Shown here: positions 25,196-33,354 of the stretch, one piece after another
Position numbering within the stretch: position 1 is the first letter of the stretch
How the letters are laid out: each line of letters opens with the position of its first letter
Assembly: GCF_018614655.1 (NCBI RefSeq)
Contig: NZ_JAGGOG010000033.1
Location: 1 to 33,706, forward strand
Reading direction: 5' to 3'
Length of the DNA stretch: 33,706 nucleotides
Source: Pseudomonas fluorescens
Lineage (GTDB): Bacteria > Pseudomonadota > Gammaproteobacteria > Pseudomonadales > Pseudomonadaceae
The notes under the pieces: model-generated
Told to the model about the DNA's origin: nothing
The model's database searches: none
What the model saw: only the letters and a program-made list of their open reading frames with translations
Program-made: the position numbers and the translations under genes

Positions 25196-25245
25196 AACTC
25201 GCTCCTTTGGCGCGACAACTTCAGTAACTATTGGAAGTATTGAAA

Positions 25246-25488
25246 ATGACCAAAATTAAGTGCTTTGATGTCTGGATCGATGAGGTTAGTCAGCTTCAGC
25301 TAAGTACGCAGACAGGGGCACTAATTGTGTTGGCGACTCCTCGCACGAAACATGGCCCACAAGGAGCATCGGTGCGATTCCATTTCGATCCTCTGGTCGC
25401 ACGACAATTGTATGACGCCCTAGTACAGGTTCAGCAAACGCTGGAAAAAGTCGCTGAAGGCACCCCGCCAACAGACTCCCGGCACTGA
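25246..25488 (+). CDS. Small hypothetical protein, probably prophage
   Basis: An 80-aa protein starting MTKIKCFDVWIDEVSQLQL, with GGAAG a suitable distance upstream of the ATG at 25246; an earlier in-frame start at 25231 lacks a ribosome binding site. It is a mixed alpha/beta soluble protein with no signal or membrane segment (VRFHFDPLVARQLYDALVQV..). The codons look normal and the frame is intact. I do not recognise the family. It diverges from the small gene at 25195 and lies upstream of the lysis genes. Confidence 0.6.
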   Translation: MTKIKCFDVWIDEVSQLQLSTQTGALIVLATPRTKHGPQGASVRFHFDPLVARQLYDALVQVQQTLEKVAEGTPPTDSRH

Positions 25489-25757
25489 TTTTGTAGAATT
25501 GGAATAATCGCCCTTTCATGTTTTCTGTTCTGACGACTGTAGTGAGTGGTGGGCCGACCGATACTCCGCTTGATGCTAACAAGAGCGGTCGCAATGTGTG
25601 GGCTGTTACACAATAGGTGAGTGCCGGGCGACAGTGCAATCCTGTACTACATCTCTTTAAACTCGATTAAAAGCCCTCCAAACGTACACCGCCCATGATG
25701 GCGGTGTGTGTATTTCTGGCGTCTGAAAAGTGCGACGCTCATGACTGGAGGCATCCG
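25489..25757. other. Intergenic region with a hairpin before the lysis genes
   Basis: About 270 bases without a gene. A stem-loop ACACCGCC-CATGAT-GGCGGTGT lies at 25686-25707 and is followed by GTGTATTTCT, which could be a weak terminator or a processing hairpin. In Mu-like phages the Mor-type activator and the late promoter would be near here; I see neither. Confidence 0.45.
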
Positions 25758-26153
25758 ATGCGACCCCAATCCTCTCGCGACATCCGCAACTTCAATCCCG
25801 GCCACATTCGCCATGTCAGAGGCACCCGCTGGCAAGGCATGTCGGCGAATCAACCTAACACGGACTTTGTTCAGTTCGTAGATCCTCGATGGGGCATCCG
25901 CGCCATTGCTCGCCCCCCCCTGATCACCTATCAGGACAAGCATGATCTGCGCACCATTCGCCGGATCATCGGGCGCTGGGCGCCTGCGAACGAGAACAAC
26001 ACAGAGAACTACATCCGTCAGGTTGCCACCCATGTGGGAGTATCACCTGATGCTCGTATCGACGTGTACGACTACCCAACCAGGCGTGCGCTGACGCAAG
26101 CGATCATTCGTGATGAAAACGGTGCCGGCCAGCTCCCCGAGGGCAACGGCTAG
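25758..26153 (+). CDS. Phage endolysin-like/virion-associated muralytic protein
   Basis: A 131-aa protein. The start is the ATG at 25758 with GGAGG six bases upstream. The sequence RDIRNFNPGHIRH.. WQGMSA.. FVQFVDPRWGIRAIARPPL and the later YIRQVATHVGVSPDARIDVY follow the pattern of the small phage structural or lysis proteins that degrade peptidoglycan and often stand first in the lysis cassette of Mu-like Pseudomonas phages. The catalytic mechanism is not evident from the sequence. The gene is intact. Confidence 0.75.
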   Translation: MRPQSSRDIRNFNPGHIRHVRGTRWQGMSANQPNTDFVQFVDPRWGIRAIARPPLITYQDKHDLRTIRRIIGRWAPANENNTENYIRQVATHVGVSPDARIDVYDYPTRRALTQAIIRDENGAGQLPEGNG

Positions 26154-26224
26154 GCCCGGCGCTGATCAACGAAGGTCTGCACCTGGTTGGCATGGTTCCC
26201 GATACCTATCACGGGGGAGAACGC

Positions 26225-26461
26225 ATGAGGCTGATTGATAGCTGTCGTTGCTGCCGGGAGCTGCACAGTGTCCAGTTGGTCATTGTCATTGCACTGCTGA
26301 GCCTTGTTCAGGCCACGGTCTTGCCGATGTGGCACGCACAACGTTCTCCCTCGATTTATGCCGCCATCAACAGCGCCCTGGCCGTGCTGCTGTTCATCGC
26401 TCGCTTAGTCAAGCAAGGCCCAGAACAGCCAAAGCCACCGGGCCAGGACATGCCGTCATGA
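26225..26461 (+). CDS. Holin-like membrane protein
   Basis: A 78-aa protein starting at the ATG at 26225 with GGGGGAG five bases upstream. After a short Cys-rich start (CRCCRELHSV) there are two hydrophobic segments (about 18-36 and 47-62), then a polar proline-rich end (PEQPKPPGQ). The size, the two helices and the position between the endolysin-like gene and the spanins fit a phage holin. The stop overlaps the next start (ATGA). Confidence 0.75.
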   Translation: MRLIDSCRCCRELHSVQLVIVIALLSLVQATVLPMWHAQRSPSIYAAINSALAVLLFIARLVKQGPEQPKPPGQDMPS

Positions 26462-26664
26462 GACTGAACCTCTTCAGCAGGGCGTTTACGGCACTACTGA
26501 CGGGGCTGGCCGGAGTGTGTCGTTGGCCCACATCACGTATCACCGACGGAACCTGGATCAGACCCAGCGTTATGCCCCTGTATCGCCAGGGCAAGTCCGG
26601 TATCACCACCAAACATCGAGTCTTTCAGTCCCATCATCGTATGAGGAAACGCCATGGTGCTTAA
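26458..26664 (+). CDS. Small basic protein between holin and spanin
   Basis: A 68-aa frame whose ATG overlaps the holin stop and whose end overlaps the spanin start. It is very basic, with one hydrophobic patch near the start (LFSRAFTALLTGLAG). No family recognised. In related cassettes a muramidase or peptidase often sits here, so this may be a decayed remnant. Coupled overlaps favour a real gene; the unusual composition argues against. Confidence 0.4.
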   Translation: MRLNLFSRAFTALLTGLAGVCRWPTSRITDGTWIRPSVMPLYRQGKSGITTKHRVFQSHHRMRKRHGA

Positions 26665-27124
26665 ACGATTGCCAACACACCTGCTTATCGCTTCGCTCGC
26701 CTGTGGGGTCAGCACAGCGGCAGCGGCCTCAATCGCCTACGGTTTCGGCTTTCGCTACGCCGAAGCGCTGGGCAACGCCAGCGTGCAGAGACTCAGGGCC
26801 ACACACGTAGAGCAAGCCGGGGCAACGGAAAAGGAACACCGATTGCAGTTGTTGCAACAGGTCGCCCGCGCCAATGAAGCCGAAGCCTTGCTGTTCGCCA
26901 CGTTTGATCAGCATGCCGAAGAAAAACGACTGCTTCAGGAGCGCATCCCCCATGTCACGACGCAATACATTCCGGCGTCTGGCGCTATCGCGAAGCCTAT
27001 CCCTCGGTGCTTATTTACTGCTGGCTGGTTGCGCGACCTCAACACCGCTCTCGGTGTGCCCACCCCAGGAGCGGGGCTACTGCCACCCAACCTGCGCAAG
27101 CGCCCTGGACCACCCCGGTACTGA
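26654..27124 (+). CDS. Inner-membrane spanin subunit (Rz-like)
   Basis: A 156-aa protein. An N-terminal membrane anchor (LPTHLLIASLACGVSTAAAA) is followed by a long periplasmic coiled coil (RLRATHVEQAGATEKEHRLQ.. QVARANEAEALLFATF). This is the usual i-spanin form; with the partner lipoprotein it would fuse inner and outer membranes at lysis. The partner gene starts inside this one in another frame. AGGA stands before the ATG at 26654. Length is normal. Confidence 0.8.
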   Translation: MVLKRLPTHLLIASLACGVSTAAAASIAYGFGFRYAEALGNASVQRLRATHVEQAGATEKEHRLQLLQQVARANEAEALLFATFDQHAEEKRLLQERIPHVTTQYIPASGAIAKPIPRCLFTAGWLRDLNTALGVPTPGAGLLPPNLRKRPGPPRY

Positions 27125-27251
27125 CGCCGAGCTACCCGAAAGCGGTATCACGCCCGCAGACATTCTTGCCTACGCCCAGAACTACGGTCAGTGGGTTCGC
27201 AATAACCTCGCCCAACTCAATGGATTGCTTGATCTACGGGAACAGGACTGA
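26952..27251 (+). CDS. Outer-membrane spanin lipoprotein (Rz1-like), nested in the i-spanin gene
   Basis: A 99-aa frame starting at the ATG at 26952 in a frame different from the i-spanin gene, overlapping its last 173 bases and running past it. The signal peptide has a basic start and ends in a lipobox LLLAGC (Cys 27). A proline-containing stretch and a soluble end (ITPADILAYAQNYGQWVRNN) follow. A nested Rz/Rz1 arrangement is characteristic of tailed phages of Gram-negative bacteria. Confidence 0.82.
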   Translation: MSRRNTFRRLALSRSLSLGAYLLLAGCATSTPLSVCPPQERGYCHPTCASALDHPGTDAELPESGITPADILAYAQNYGQWVRNNLAQLNGLLDLREQD

Positions 27252-27257
27252 CGCGTT

Positions 27258-27477
27258 ATGGATGTAACCGGGCCCGCTACGAAGAGGGACGCTGTTGAAT
27301 CACAGACACGAATTTGCACCCGAGACTTGCTGCGTCGCTCCGGCCTTTCGGCCTATCACTGTGAAACCTGTGGTGATGCTCTCCCCAGAGGATCGACGCC
27401 AGAACGAACCGGGTATCGAGCATTGTTTCGATTGCACGGATGTTTTGAAACACATGAACAGACGGGGTTTTCGATGA
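27258..27477 (+). pseudogene. TraR/DksA-like zinc finger protein, frameshifted
   Basis: The ATG at 27258 starts MDVTGPATKRDAVESQ and reaches HCETCGDALP. The matching second half, EDRRQNEPGIEHCFDCTDVL, is in the next frame and ends at 27477. Joined they give the C-x2-C...C-x2-C finger of small phage TraR/DksA proteins. A single-base change near 27385 separates them. Mu-like phages carry such a gene just after the spanins, so position agrees. Confidence 0.7.
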
Positions 27478-27728
27478 ACCTGAACGAACTCAATTTTGCC
27501 TTTCAGACCGTGCAATGACTGATGCTGACGGCGCTTGGCATTTACACCTGGATGAGCAAACACCAGACCGCCAGCGCTCAGGAACTGCTGGAGCTACGTA
27601 CACGCATCGTTACCCTGAAAGAGCACGTCCGGCACTTGCCTGACCAGACCGTCGTTACCGATCTGCTGGGTGACATGAAAGCGGCATGGGTCGAGTTGTC
27701 GGGGGATGAAAGTGCGCCCGCCCTTTAA
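27474..27728 (+). pseudogene. DUF2730-family Mu-like phage protein with a premature stop
   Basis: The ATG at 27474 starts MNLNELNFAFQTVQ, then a TGA at 27516-27518 where the family typically has tryptophan. The same frame goes on with LMLTALGIYTWMSKHQTASA, a membrane anchor, and a coiled coil (LLELRTRIVTLKEHVRHL) to 27728. This is the Mu gp25-type small anchored protein found between lysis and head genes. A restart at the ATG at 27522 would lack the first 14 residues and a good ribosome binding site. Confidence 0.68.
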
Positions 27729-27774
27729 CCCGATTGCTGGACCGGATCAATGATGACCTGCTAAGAGAAAAAAC

Positions 27775-27922
27775 ATGACCACTCCACACTCCGATTTTAT
27801 CCGTCAGGACATCCGCTTGGTCATCCGCTTGGTCATCCTGCGCCTGCTGGTCGAAAGATGCCAACCGACAAGGCCAATAGTTCTGTGTTGACCATGGCGC
27901 TTGACAGCTTCCGCCGAAGGTA
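27775..27922 (+). pseudogene. Fragment of a small winged-helix-like phage protein
   Basis: The ATG at 27775 starts MTTPHSDFIRQDIRLVI. A 12-base tandem duplication (CCGCTTGGTCAT) repeats the residues IRLV. The frame is then lost, and a second frame shows DKANSSVLTMALDSFRRR before a stop. This resembles the N-terminal half of a small ArsR-like protein found upstream of the terminase genes in Mu-like Pseudomonas phages. The C-terminal half is missing at a junction with terminase sequence. Confidence 0.5.
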
Positions 27923-28745
27923 AGGAAGCCTGGTACAAGAAAATTCGTAACGCCTACGGCCCCGCGAGGAACTGGACGCCATCCCTCGTGATGGCAACGG
28001 CGTGTATATCCCGGGTGTGTGGATCGAAGACGCCATGCGCGCCGCTCGCACGGTGTTGCGCCCGGCGCAGGACGAAAGCTGCACATTGCAGTCCTTGGCT
28101 CACCGTGAAGCGTGTGTCGAGACTGGATTGAGCGCTATCTCGCTCCATTGATACAGGCGCTGACGCCGGAGCTGCGGCACTACCTGGCTATGGACTATGC
28201 GCGTCACCGCGAGTGTTCCATCATCTGCCCCTGTCTGTCGATCAGGCTCGGCACCGCGATGTGCTGTTTGTGGTGGAAATGCACCAGCTGTCATACCGAC
28301 AACATAAACAAATCCTGTTCTACCTCCTGCGCCGACTTCCGCGCTTTGCCAGCGCAGCACTGGACGCTACCGGCAGTGGTGAAACCCTGGCCAAAGCTGC
28401 CGATGAATTCGGTCATGACCGCGTCCTGCTGGTAAAACTCAGCCGCGCCTGGTACGGCGCCTAGATAGCGAAATTCATCCAGCACTTTGAAGACGGCAAC
28501 CTCACCCTACCCAAGGACGATTCACTGCAGCAGGACGTGCGTTCGATTGAAACAGTCGAGCGTATTCCGATGATCACGAAGGCCCGCTCGCAAGACTCAA
28601 AGACCCCGAACTTTACCGCCAAGGCGACTTCGCAGACGCCGGTTCACTGGCCGACTTCACAACGCTGGAGAGCGCTGTTGGTCCGATGTCGGTCAAATCC
28701 CGTCGCCCACGTCAGGGCATCCGCATCACCCAGGGGTACGCATGA
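27922..28745 (+). pseudogene. Large terminase subunit (Mu-like TerL), N-terminally deleted and frameshifted
   Basis: Pieces in several frames follow the order of Mu-type TerL: EAWYKKIRNAYGP, EELDAIPRDGNGVYIPGVWI, a DYARHRE motif matching the nuclease start, LFVVEMHQLSYRQHKQILFY, ALDATGSGETLAKAADEFGH, and a TAG at 28462-28464. Then FEDGNLTLPKDDSLQQDVRS and a short C-terminal part end at 28743-28745, overlapping the portal start as ATGA. The ATPase part is gone and at least three frameshifts or stops are present, so packaging by this protein is excluded. Confidence 0.75.
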
Positions 28746-28877
28746 ACAAGAAAGGTGCGTGGGTCGCGCCCACGGAATCGTCAGCATCACCGATGCCGAA
28801 GCACAAGGGGCTGACCGAGCATATCGCCAACCGTGCGCGCAGCTTCGATGCCCAGGCACTGGGCATGTACCCCCACC
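28742..28877 (+). pseudogene. N-terminal fragment of a DUF935-type portal protein
   Basis: The ATG at 28742 starts MNKKGAWVAPTE. A brief shift follows (VSITDAEAQG in the next frame), then LTEHIANRARSFDAQALGMY. This is the typical beginning of portal proteins of Mu-like phages, normally several hundred residues long. After about 45 codons the sequence passes into a protease/scaffold C-terminal part in another frame, so almost all of the portal gene is deleted. Confidence 0.65.
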
Positions 28878-29376
28878 CAGCAAACCCCTCACCGACGAAC
28901 ACACCGTGCCCCCAACGGAGCAGGCCGCCCTGGAGGCGGAAAACAAACGCCTCAAAACCAAAATTAAACAGTACCAATCTGATCAGCGAAAGGCGCTAGC
29001 ACAACAACGCCATACCAGCAACTTGGCTTTCGCCGAAGGTCTGGTCGGTGCGGGCAAGTTGCTGCCAAAACACAGCGGCGCCCTGATCGCCGCGCTGGAC
29101 TTCGCCGAAGCGGGTCAGACGCCGCTGGAGTTCGGCGAAGGCCATCAGCGCAAACCAGTCATTAAAGGCCTCAAGGCACTATTCGACGACTTCCCACAGC
29201 AGATCAACTTCATCGAGCAGGCGAACCGCTCGGGTGATGTGCATGCGCCGACCGATCTGGCGTTTGCGGAGAAGAACACCGACCCCAACCGCCTCAAGTT
29301 GCACAACCGTGCAACAGCGTTGGCCGCCGAGAAAAACATTCCTTACGAGTCGGCAGTACGCCAACTCATCAAATAA
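28878..29376 (+). pseudogene. C-terminal part of a Mu-like head protease/scaffold protein
   Basis: One open frame with a coiled coil (EQAALEAENKRLKTKIKQYQ) and a conserved tail (FAEGLVGAGKLLPKHSGALI, LKALFDDFPQQINFIEQ, TALAAEKNIPYESAVRQLIK) that resembles the scaffold end of the phage Mu I-type protein. The N-terminal protease domain is missing. The frame extends upstream to 28537 only by reading the terminase and portal remnants in a shifted frame. It ends 12 bases before the capsid gene. Confidence 0.65.
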
Positions 29377-29388
29377 CCAAGATGCATC

Positions 29389-29580
29389 ATGGCTGATCGT
29401 TTGAAGGCATTGCGGGTTGTTGACCCTGTACTCACCAACCTGGCAGGAGGCTATCGCAATGCCCAGTACATCGGTGCAGGCTTGTTCCCTATCGCGTTGA
29501 TGGACAAGGAAACGGGGATTGTCCCGCTGTTCGGCAAGGAGGCTTTCGAGGTCTACGATACTGAACGGGCGATTCGTTGC
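29389..29580 (+). pseudogene. Major capsid protein, N-terminal fragment
   Basis: The ATG at 29389 starts MADRLKALRVVDPVLTNLA and continues through AQYIGAGLFPIALMDKETG and FGKEAFEVYDTERAIR, a start typical of phage major capsid proteins after the protease gene. Near 29580 it runs into the tail of an IS110-type transposase on the other strand, and the frame ends at 29637. Less than a quarter of a normal capsid protein remains. No phage genes follow in the window. Confidence 0.68.
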
Positions 29581-30437
29581 CACGCCGAGCGGGCCCCATG
29601 GACCATCAGTGTTCGCAGATATGCATCGCCGTGCTGATGCCAAGCAGTCGATCCTTGCCACCGGAGCTATGTTGCCTCGGCGTTAATCCCAGTGAGGCAG
29701 CGAACTGTCGGCCGTTGGCAAACTGCCAAGGATCACCGAGGGCGAGGACGAGTGCAGTAGCGATCATCGAGCCAACGCCGCGTAGCTGTTGTAGACGGAG
29801 GGCGGCCGGTTCGCTTGTTGCAATGGCAGTAATCTCGCTGTCGAGTTCGTTCACGCGCTCATCCAGCGTACGAAGATCGTCCCACAAGCCATCCAGCTAA
29901 CGGCGAAAGCGTACCGTCAAACCGTAATCCGAATCTTCCAGCCAGCACGGTATCGCACGACGAAGCATGAGTAATTCTTTCGGGGCGATGAGGCCGTACT
30001 CGGCGACCAGCCCACGAATCTGATTGGCTTTGGCCGTCCGTTGTTCAATAGCCGGCCCGAATGCGATGCGTCGCCTGGATATCCTGTTGCTCGATGGTCT
30101 TGATGGCGACGAAGCGCATGCTGGGGCGGCTCATCGCTTCACAGATGGCCTCGGCATGGTTGGCGTCGTTCTTGTTGCTCTTGACGTACGGTTTGACGAA
30201 CTGCGGCGCGATCAGCTTCACCCGAAATCCGCATGCCTGGAGCTGTCGCGCCCAATGGTGCGCACCACCGCAACTTTCCATGCCAATCTCACAGCCGGGC
30301 ACGATCTTCTCCAGCACCGTTTGAAGCCAGCGATCACGAGGCAGACGCTGCCGCCAGATTGGCTGGTCATGGCAATCCACGCCATGGATCTGAAACACTT
30401 TCTTCGCCAGGTCGACCCCACTGCGCATAAGCTTCAT
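29575..30437 (-). pseudogene. IS110-family transposase, frameshifted and C-terminally truncated
   Basis: The minus strand ATG at 30437 starts MKLMRSGVDLAKKVFQIHGV, the DEDD-type N terminus of IS110 transposases (first acidic residue in GVDLAK). It continues to KSNKNDANHAEAICEAMSRP. Frame is lost near 30045. The C-terminal transposase_20-type part reappears at 29887-29606 (LQQLRGVGSMIATALVLALG, FAASLGLTPRQHSSGGKDRL) and, after one more shift, GDAYLRTLMVHGAR up to about 29575. The last part is missing where it meets the capsid gene. Confidence 0.85.
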
Positions 30438-30504
30438 GTGTGGACTCCTTCTCGCTATTGACTGTGGTTCGTACCTTCAGTCTGGCACTTCAAGTTGCCG
30501 AGGT

Positions 30505-30700
30505 GAGGAGGAGTCCATCCCATCGTTTCCGGGTGTTCAAACGGCAGTTTAGCTATGTGAAAGAGCGTTTTCGCGGGGCTGATGAAAAACACCGCTCAAC
30601 TGACCACGTTGTTCGCTCTGTCGTACCTGTGGATGAATTGAAAGCAGCTGATGGGTATGGCCGAGTTGCGCGTGTATCACGCAGACATGAGTTGAGAAGC
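30505..30700 (+). mobile_element. IS5-family transposase C-terminal remnant
   Basis: + strand fragments in two frames: SHRFRVFKRQFSYVKERFRG, then LMKNTAQLTTLFALSYLWMN, a TGA, and KQLMGMAELRVYHADMS to a stop at 30693-30695. This is the end of an IS5-type transposase (the family reads HPFRVIKRQFGYVK.. NTAQLHTLFALSNLW). The N-terminal part is absent, and the upstream flank of the IS110 remnant takes its place. It marks a further IS insertion or recombination between prophage and chromosome. Confidence 0.65.
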
Positions 30701-30811
30701 CCGACGAGGTGGGTGCAAGAGACCTTTCGCGGCCAATGACTCCGATGTAGCGCCGTTTTCAACTTGCCACGCGATTGTGACCCGTGTGGCGCCTTCATTA
30801 AAGAGACTCCG

Positions 30812-31618
30812 TCAGCGCTCTTCGAATTGTTCGAGCGCTCGAGCCAGGCTTGCATCTGACAGCTCGCCTAGATGGCTGCTGACTAATCTGCCATCTGCAC
30901 TGTAGAACAGGGACGTTGGTAACGCCATCGAACCAACGATTTGGCCAAGTCGCCCGCCGCCATCAAATAAAATGTTATTCAGCGCTAGTTTTTGGCTCGA
31001 GAGGAACTTATTGACGATATCCAATCCTTCGCCTTGGTTCACGAAGAGAAAATTCACGTCCGGATGCTCTTCCTGGGCTTTCTGCAACACGGGCATTTCA
31101 CGACGGCAGGGTGGGCACCAGGTGGCCCAAAGGTTGATCACCAGTGGGCGACCTTGATGGTCCGTGAGCTGAACGGTCTCTCCACTGATCGCACGCACAG
31201 GTATTTCCGGCAAGCGCGTACCTTTCTCGTAGACGCTCAACGATAGTGTCCCCAAGCCCCACAGGAGCATGCCGCTGACCACCGACGCAGCCAGTGGTCG
31301 ACGCAGCGCGGTACGTTGCCAGCCCCAGATCAGAGCCCCAAACACCACCGCGATTGCACCTGGCAAGGCAAGGAAACCGCCATCACGTACATCGATGATG
31401 CGCCAGAGGTCACTGCCATAGTGCTCTTGATAGACTAGAACGAAGCTCGCTCGGGCTATCAGAAGTCCCTGCATCAACAGCCAGAAAAGTACCGAGTCCA
31501 GGCGCTCCCCCCCCTTCCGGGCCACTCGACGTCCAATCAGGGTGGCGACCAATAACGCGCTGATCAGCAACAGATGGCTCAGTGAGATTACCAAGCTGCC
31601 AATATTGAATGTAAGCAT
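30812..31618 (-). CDS. Membrane-anchored TlpA-like thiol:disulfide protein
   Basis: A 268-aa protein. The first 130 residues contain four hydrophobic segments (about 9-28, 44-64, 83-101, 112-130) with a DGGFLALPGA loop that recalls Lgt-type membrane cores. The C-terminal half is a periplasmic thioredoxin fold with the TlpA/ResA motif WATWCPPCRREMP (Cys 168 and 171) and a cis-proline region (SMALPTSLFY). It would use electrons from the neighbouring DsbD to reduce periplasmic disulfides. The ATG at 31618 overlaps the dsbD stop (TGATG) and has GGAGGGG upstream, so the two are translationally coupled. Confidence 0.85.
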   Translation of the reverse strand: MLTFNIGSLVISLSHLLLISALLVATLIGRRVARKGGERLDSVLFWLLMQGLLIARASFVLVYQEHYGSDLWRIIDVRDGGFLALPGAIAVVFGALIWGWQRTALRRPLAASVVSGMLLWGLGTLSLSVYEKGTRLPEIPVRAISGETVQLTDHQGRPLVINLWATWCPPCRREMPVLQKAQEEHPDVNFLFVNQGEGLDIVNKFLSSQKLALNNILFDGGGRLGQIVGSMALPTSLFYSADGRLVSSHLGELSDASLARALEQFEER

Positions 31619-33354
31619 CAACGCCCCTCCTTGGTTTGGTTCCAGCGCTGAAGAAACGCCTCGGCGTCAACTTGCCCAGTAATACGCTGACTACGACGCT
31701 CCTCTGCGTCTGGCCCTATCCATAAAAAGCTCGGAGGCCCCGATACCTTGTAGCGGCTCAATAACTCACGGCTATCAGTGTTATCAGCGGTGACGTCCAG
31801 GCGAAGCAGGCGCACATCCTTCAAGGCATCCATTACCTGAGGTTGGCCGAACACTTCCTTTTCCATCACTCGGCACGACACACACCAATCGGCGTAGTAA
31901 TCCAGCAGAACCCATTGACCACTTGCTCTCGCCAAATCCAGCTCGTTTTGCAATTCAGTCGGAGACTTGATGGTGACGAATGCATCATGCACCGACGGTT
32001 GCGATGCAGCGCTGACAGTGGTTGCGCTGTAGACCTTCAAGGGTCGCCAGAGATCATCGGAGCCGCCGGCGGCACCGACGGCAAGTAAGCTGCCCCAGAT
32101 ACCGAACACAACCGATGCGATAGCGAACAAATGATTCGCCGCGGCCGCTGGCATGCGTTGATGCCAGACGGTGTAAGCCAAGGCCAGCGACAACACGCCC
32201 CACAGCCCGATCCAAAGCGACTCATCCAGCACCGGACGCAACATATAGATCGCTGTAGCCAGAAACAGGAAGCCGAAGGCGCCTTTGAGCAGGTTCATCC
32301 ACGCCCCTGGTTTGGGCAGGAAGCGGTTGCCGACCGTGACGAGCAACAATAGGGGCAGGCCAATGCCCAGGCCCATGGCAAACAGAATAAGACCGCCGTG
32401 CAGTCCGTTTCCGCTTTGCGCGATGTACAGCAGCGCACCGGCCAACGGTGCCGTCATGCATGGGCCCACCAATAGTCCGGACAACGCGCCCAAGACGCCG
32501 GCACCCACCAAGCTACCACCACTGCGCTGGCGGCTGGCGTTTTCCAGCCGATCGCGAAGGGCCGCGGGTAACTGCAATTCGAAAAAACCAAACATCGGTA
32601 ATGACAGCAGGATGAAGATCGCAGCAAAACTACTCAGCACCCACGGTTGTTGTAGCAACGCCTGCAAGTTGGCACCCAGCATCGCGGCAAGCACCCCCAT
32701 CGAGGCATATACCAACGCCATACAGAACACATAGCTGCCAGCTAGGGCAAAACCGCGTCGCGGGCTCGCGCCACTGCCAACGACAAGTCCTGCAAGAATC
32801 GGCAGCATGGGAAGAGAGCAAGGAGCAAACGCCAACAGCAACCCCAGACCGAAGAAGATCAGTAGGCTCCAGCCAAGTGCCCGTTGCTGAAGGCCACTGG
32901 CAAGCGCCTGATCAGGCGCCTCGGTAGCGGCGGCAGCCGACGGGCTACCTCCCAGGTCAAGGATTAACGATTGCGGTGGATAGCACAAACCGGCATCGGC
33001 ACAGCCCTGCCAGCCCACCTTGATTTTGCCGCTAGCCTCTGCGGGAATCTTCAACTCCAGTCCCTGCCGGTAGACTTGCTGAGTGCCGAAAAATTCGTCG
33101 CTATGAACTTCCCCCTCAGGCAAGGATGGCTTGTACTCATTCGACAATCCATCGAATGTCAAACGTTGCTGATAGACGTAATACCCACCGGCGATTTGCC
33201 AATAAAGCTGAGTTTCCCCCGAGGGCAGGCGCTGCGAACTGAACGCAAATGCTTTTTCTGCAGGAAGAAACTCTGGCTTAACATCAAACAGACTGGACCC
33301 GGCATGAGTGAATCCTGAAAGCAGCATCAACAACAGAGTAAACAATCGAAGCAT
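31618..33354 (-). CDS. dsbD: Thiol:disulfide interchange protein DsbD
   Basis: A 578-aa protein, normal for DsbD, which carries electrons from cytoplasmic thioredoxin to the periplasm. Signal peptide at 1-18. The N-terminal periplasmic domain has the cysteine pair of CADAGLC (118 and 124). The central eight-helix domain has LAFAPCSLPMLPILAG and LVGPCMTAPLAGALL, with the two intramembrane cysteines. The C-terminal thioredoxin domain has ADWCVSCRVME (Cys 491 and 494). All six redox cysteines are present. First gene of a two-gene operon with the TlpA-like protein. Probably an ordinary chromosomal locus bordering the mobile region. Confidence 0.96.
   Translation of the reverse strand: MLRLFTLLLMLLSGFTHAGSSLFDVKPEFLPAEKAFAFSSQRLPSGETQLYWQIAGGYYVYQQRLTFDGLSNEYKPSLPEGEVHSDEFFGTQQVYRQGLELKIPAEASGKIKVGWQGCADAGLCYPPQSLILDLGGSPSAAAATEAPDQALASGLQQRALGWSLLIFFGLGLLLAFAPCSLPMLPILAGLVVGSGASPRRGFALAGSYVFCMALVYASMGVLAAMLGANLQALLQQPWVLSSFAAIFILLSLPMFGFFELQLPAALRDRLENASRQRSGGSLVGAGVLGALSGLLVGPCMTAPLAGALLYIAQSGNGLHGGLILFAMGLGIGLPLLLLVTVGNRFLPKPGAWMNLLKGAFGFLFLATAIYMLRPVLDESLWIGLWGVLSLALAYTVWHQRMPAAAANHLFAIASVVFGIWGSLLAVGAAGGSDDLWRPLKVYSATTVSAASQPSVHDAFVTIKSPTELQNELDLARASGQWVLLDYYADWCVSCRVMEKEVFGQPQVMDALKDVRLLRLDVTADNTDSRELLSRYKVSGPPSFLWIGPDAEERRSQRITGQVDAEAFLQRWNQTKEGR

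Noticed and set aside
24241..29580. R-type tailocin
   Set aside because: Only regulator, lysis, packaging and head gene remnants are seen; no tail sheath, tube or baseplate genes are present.
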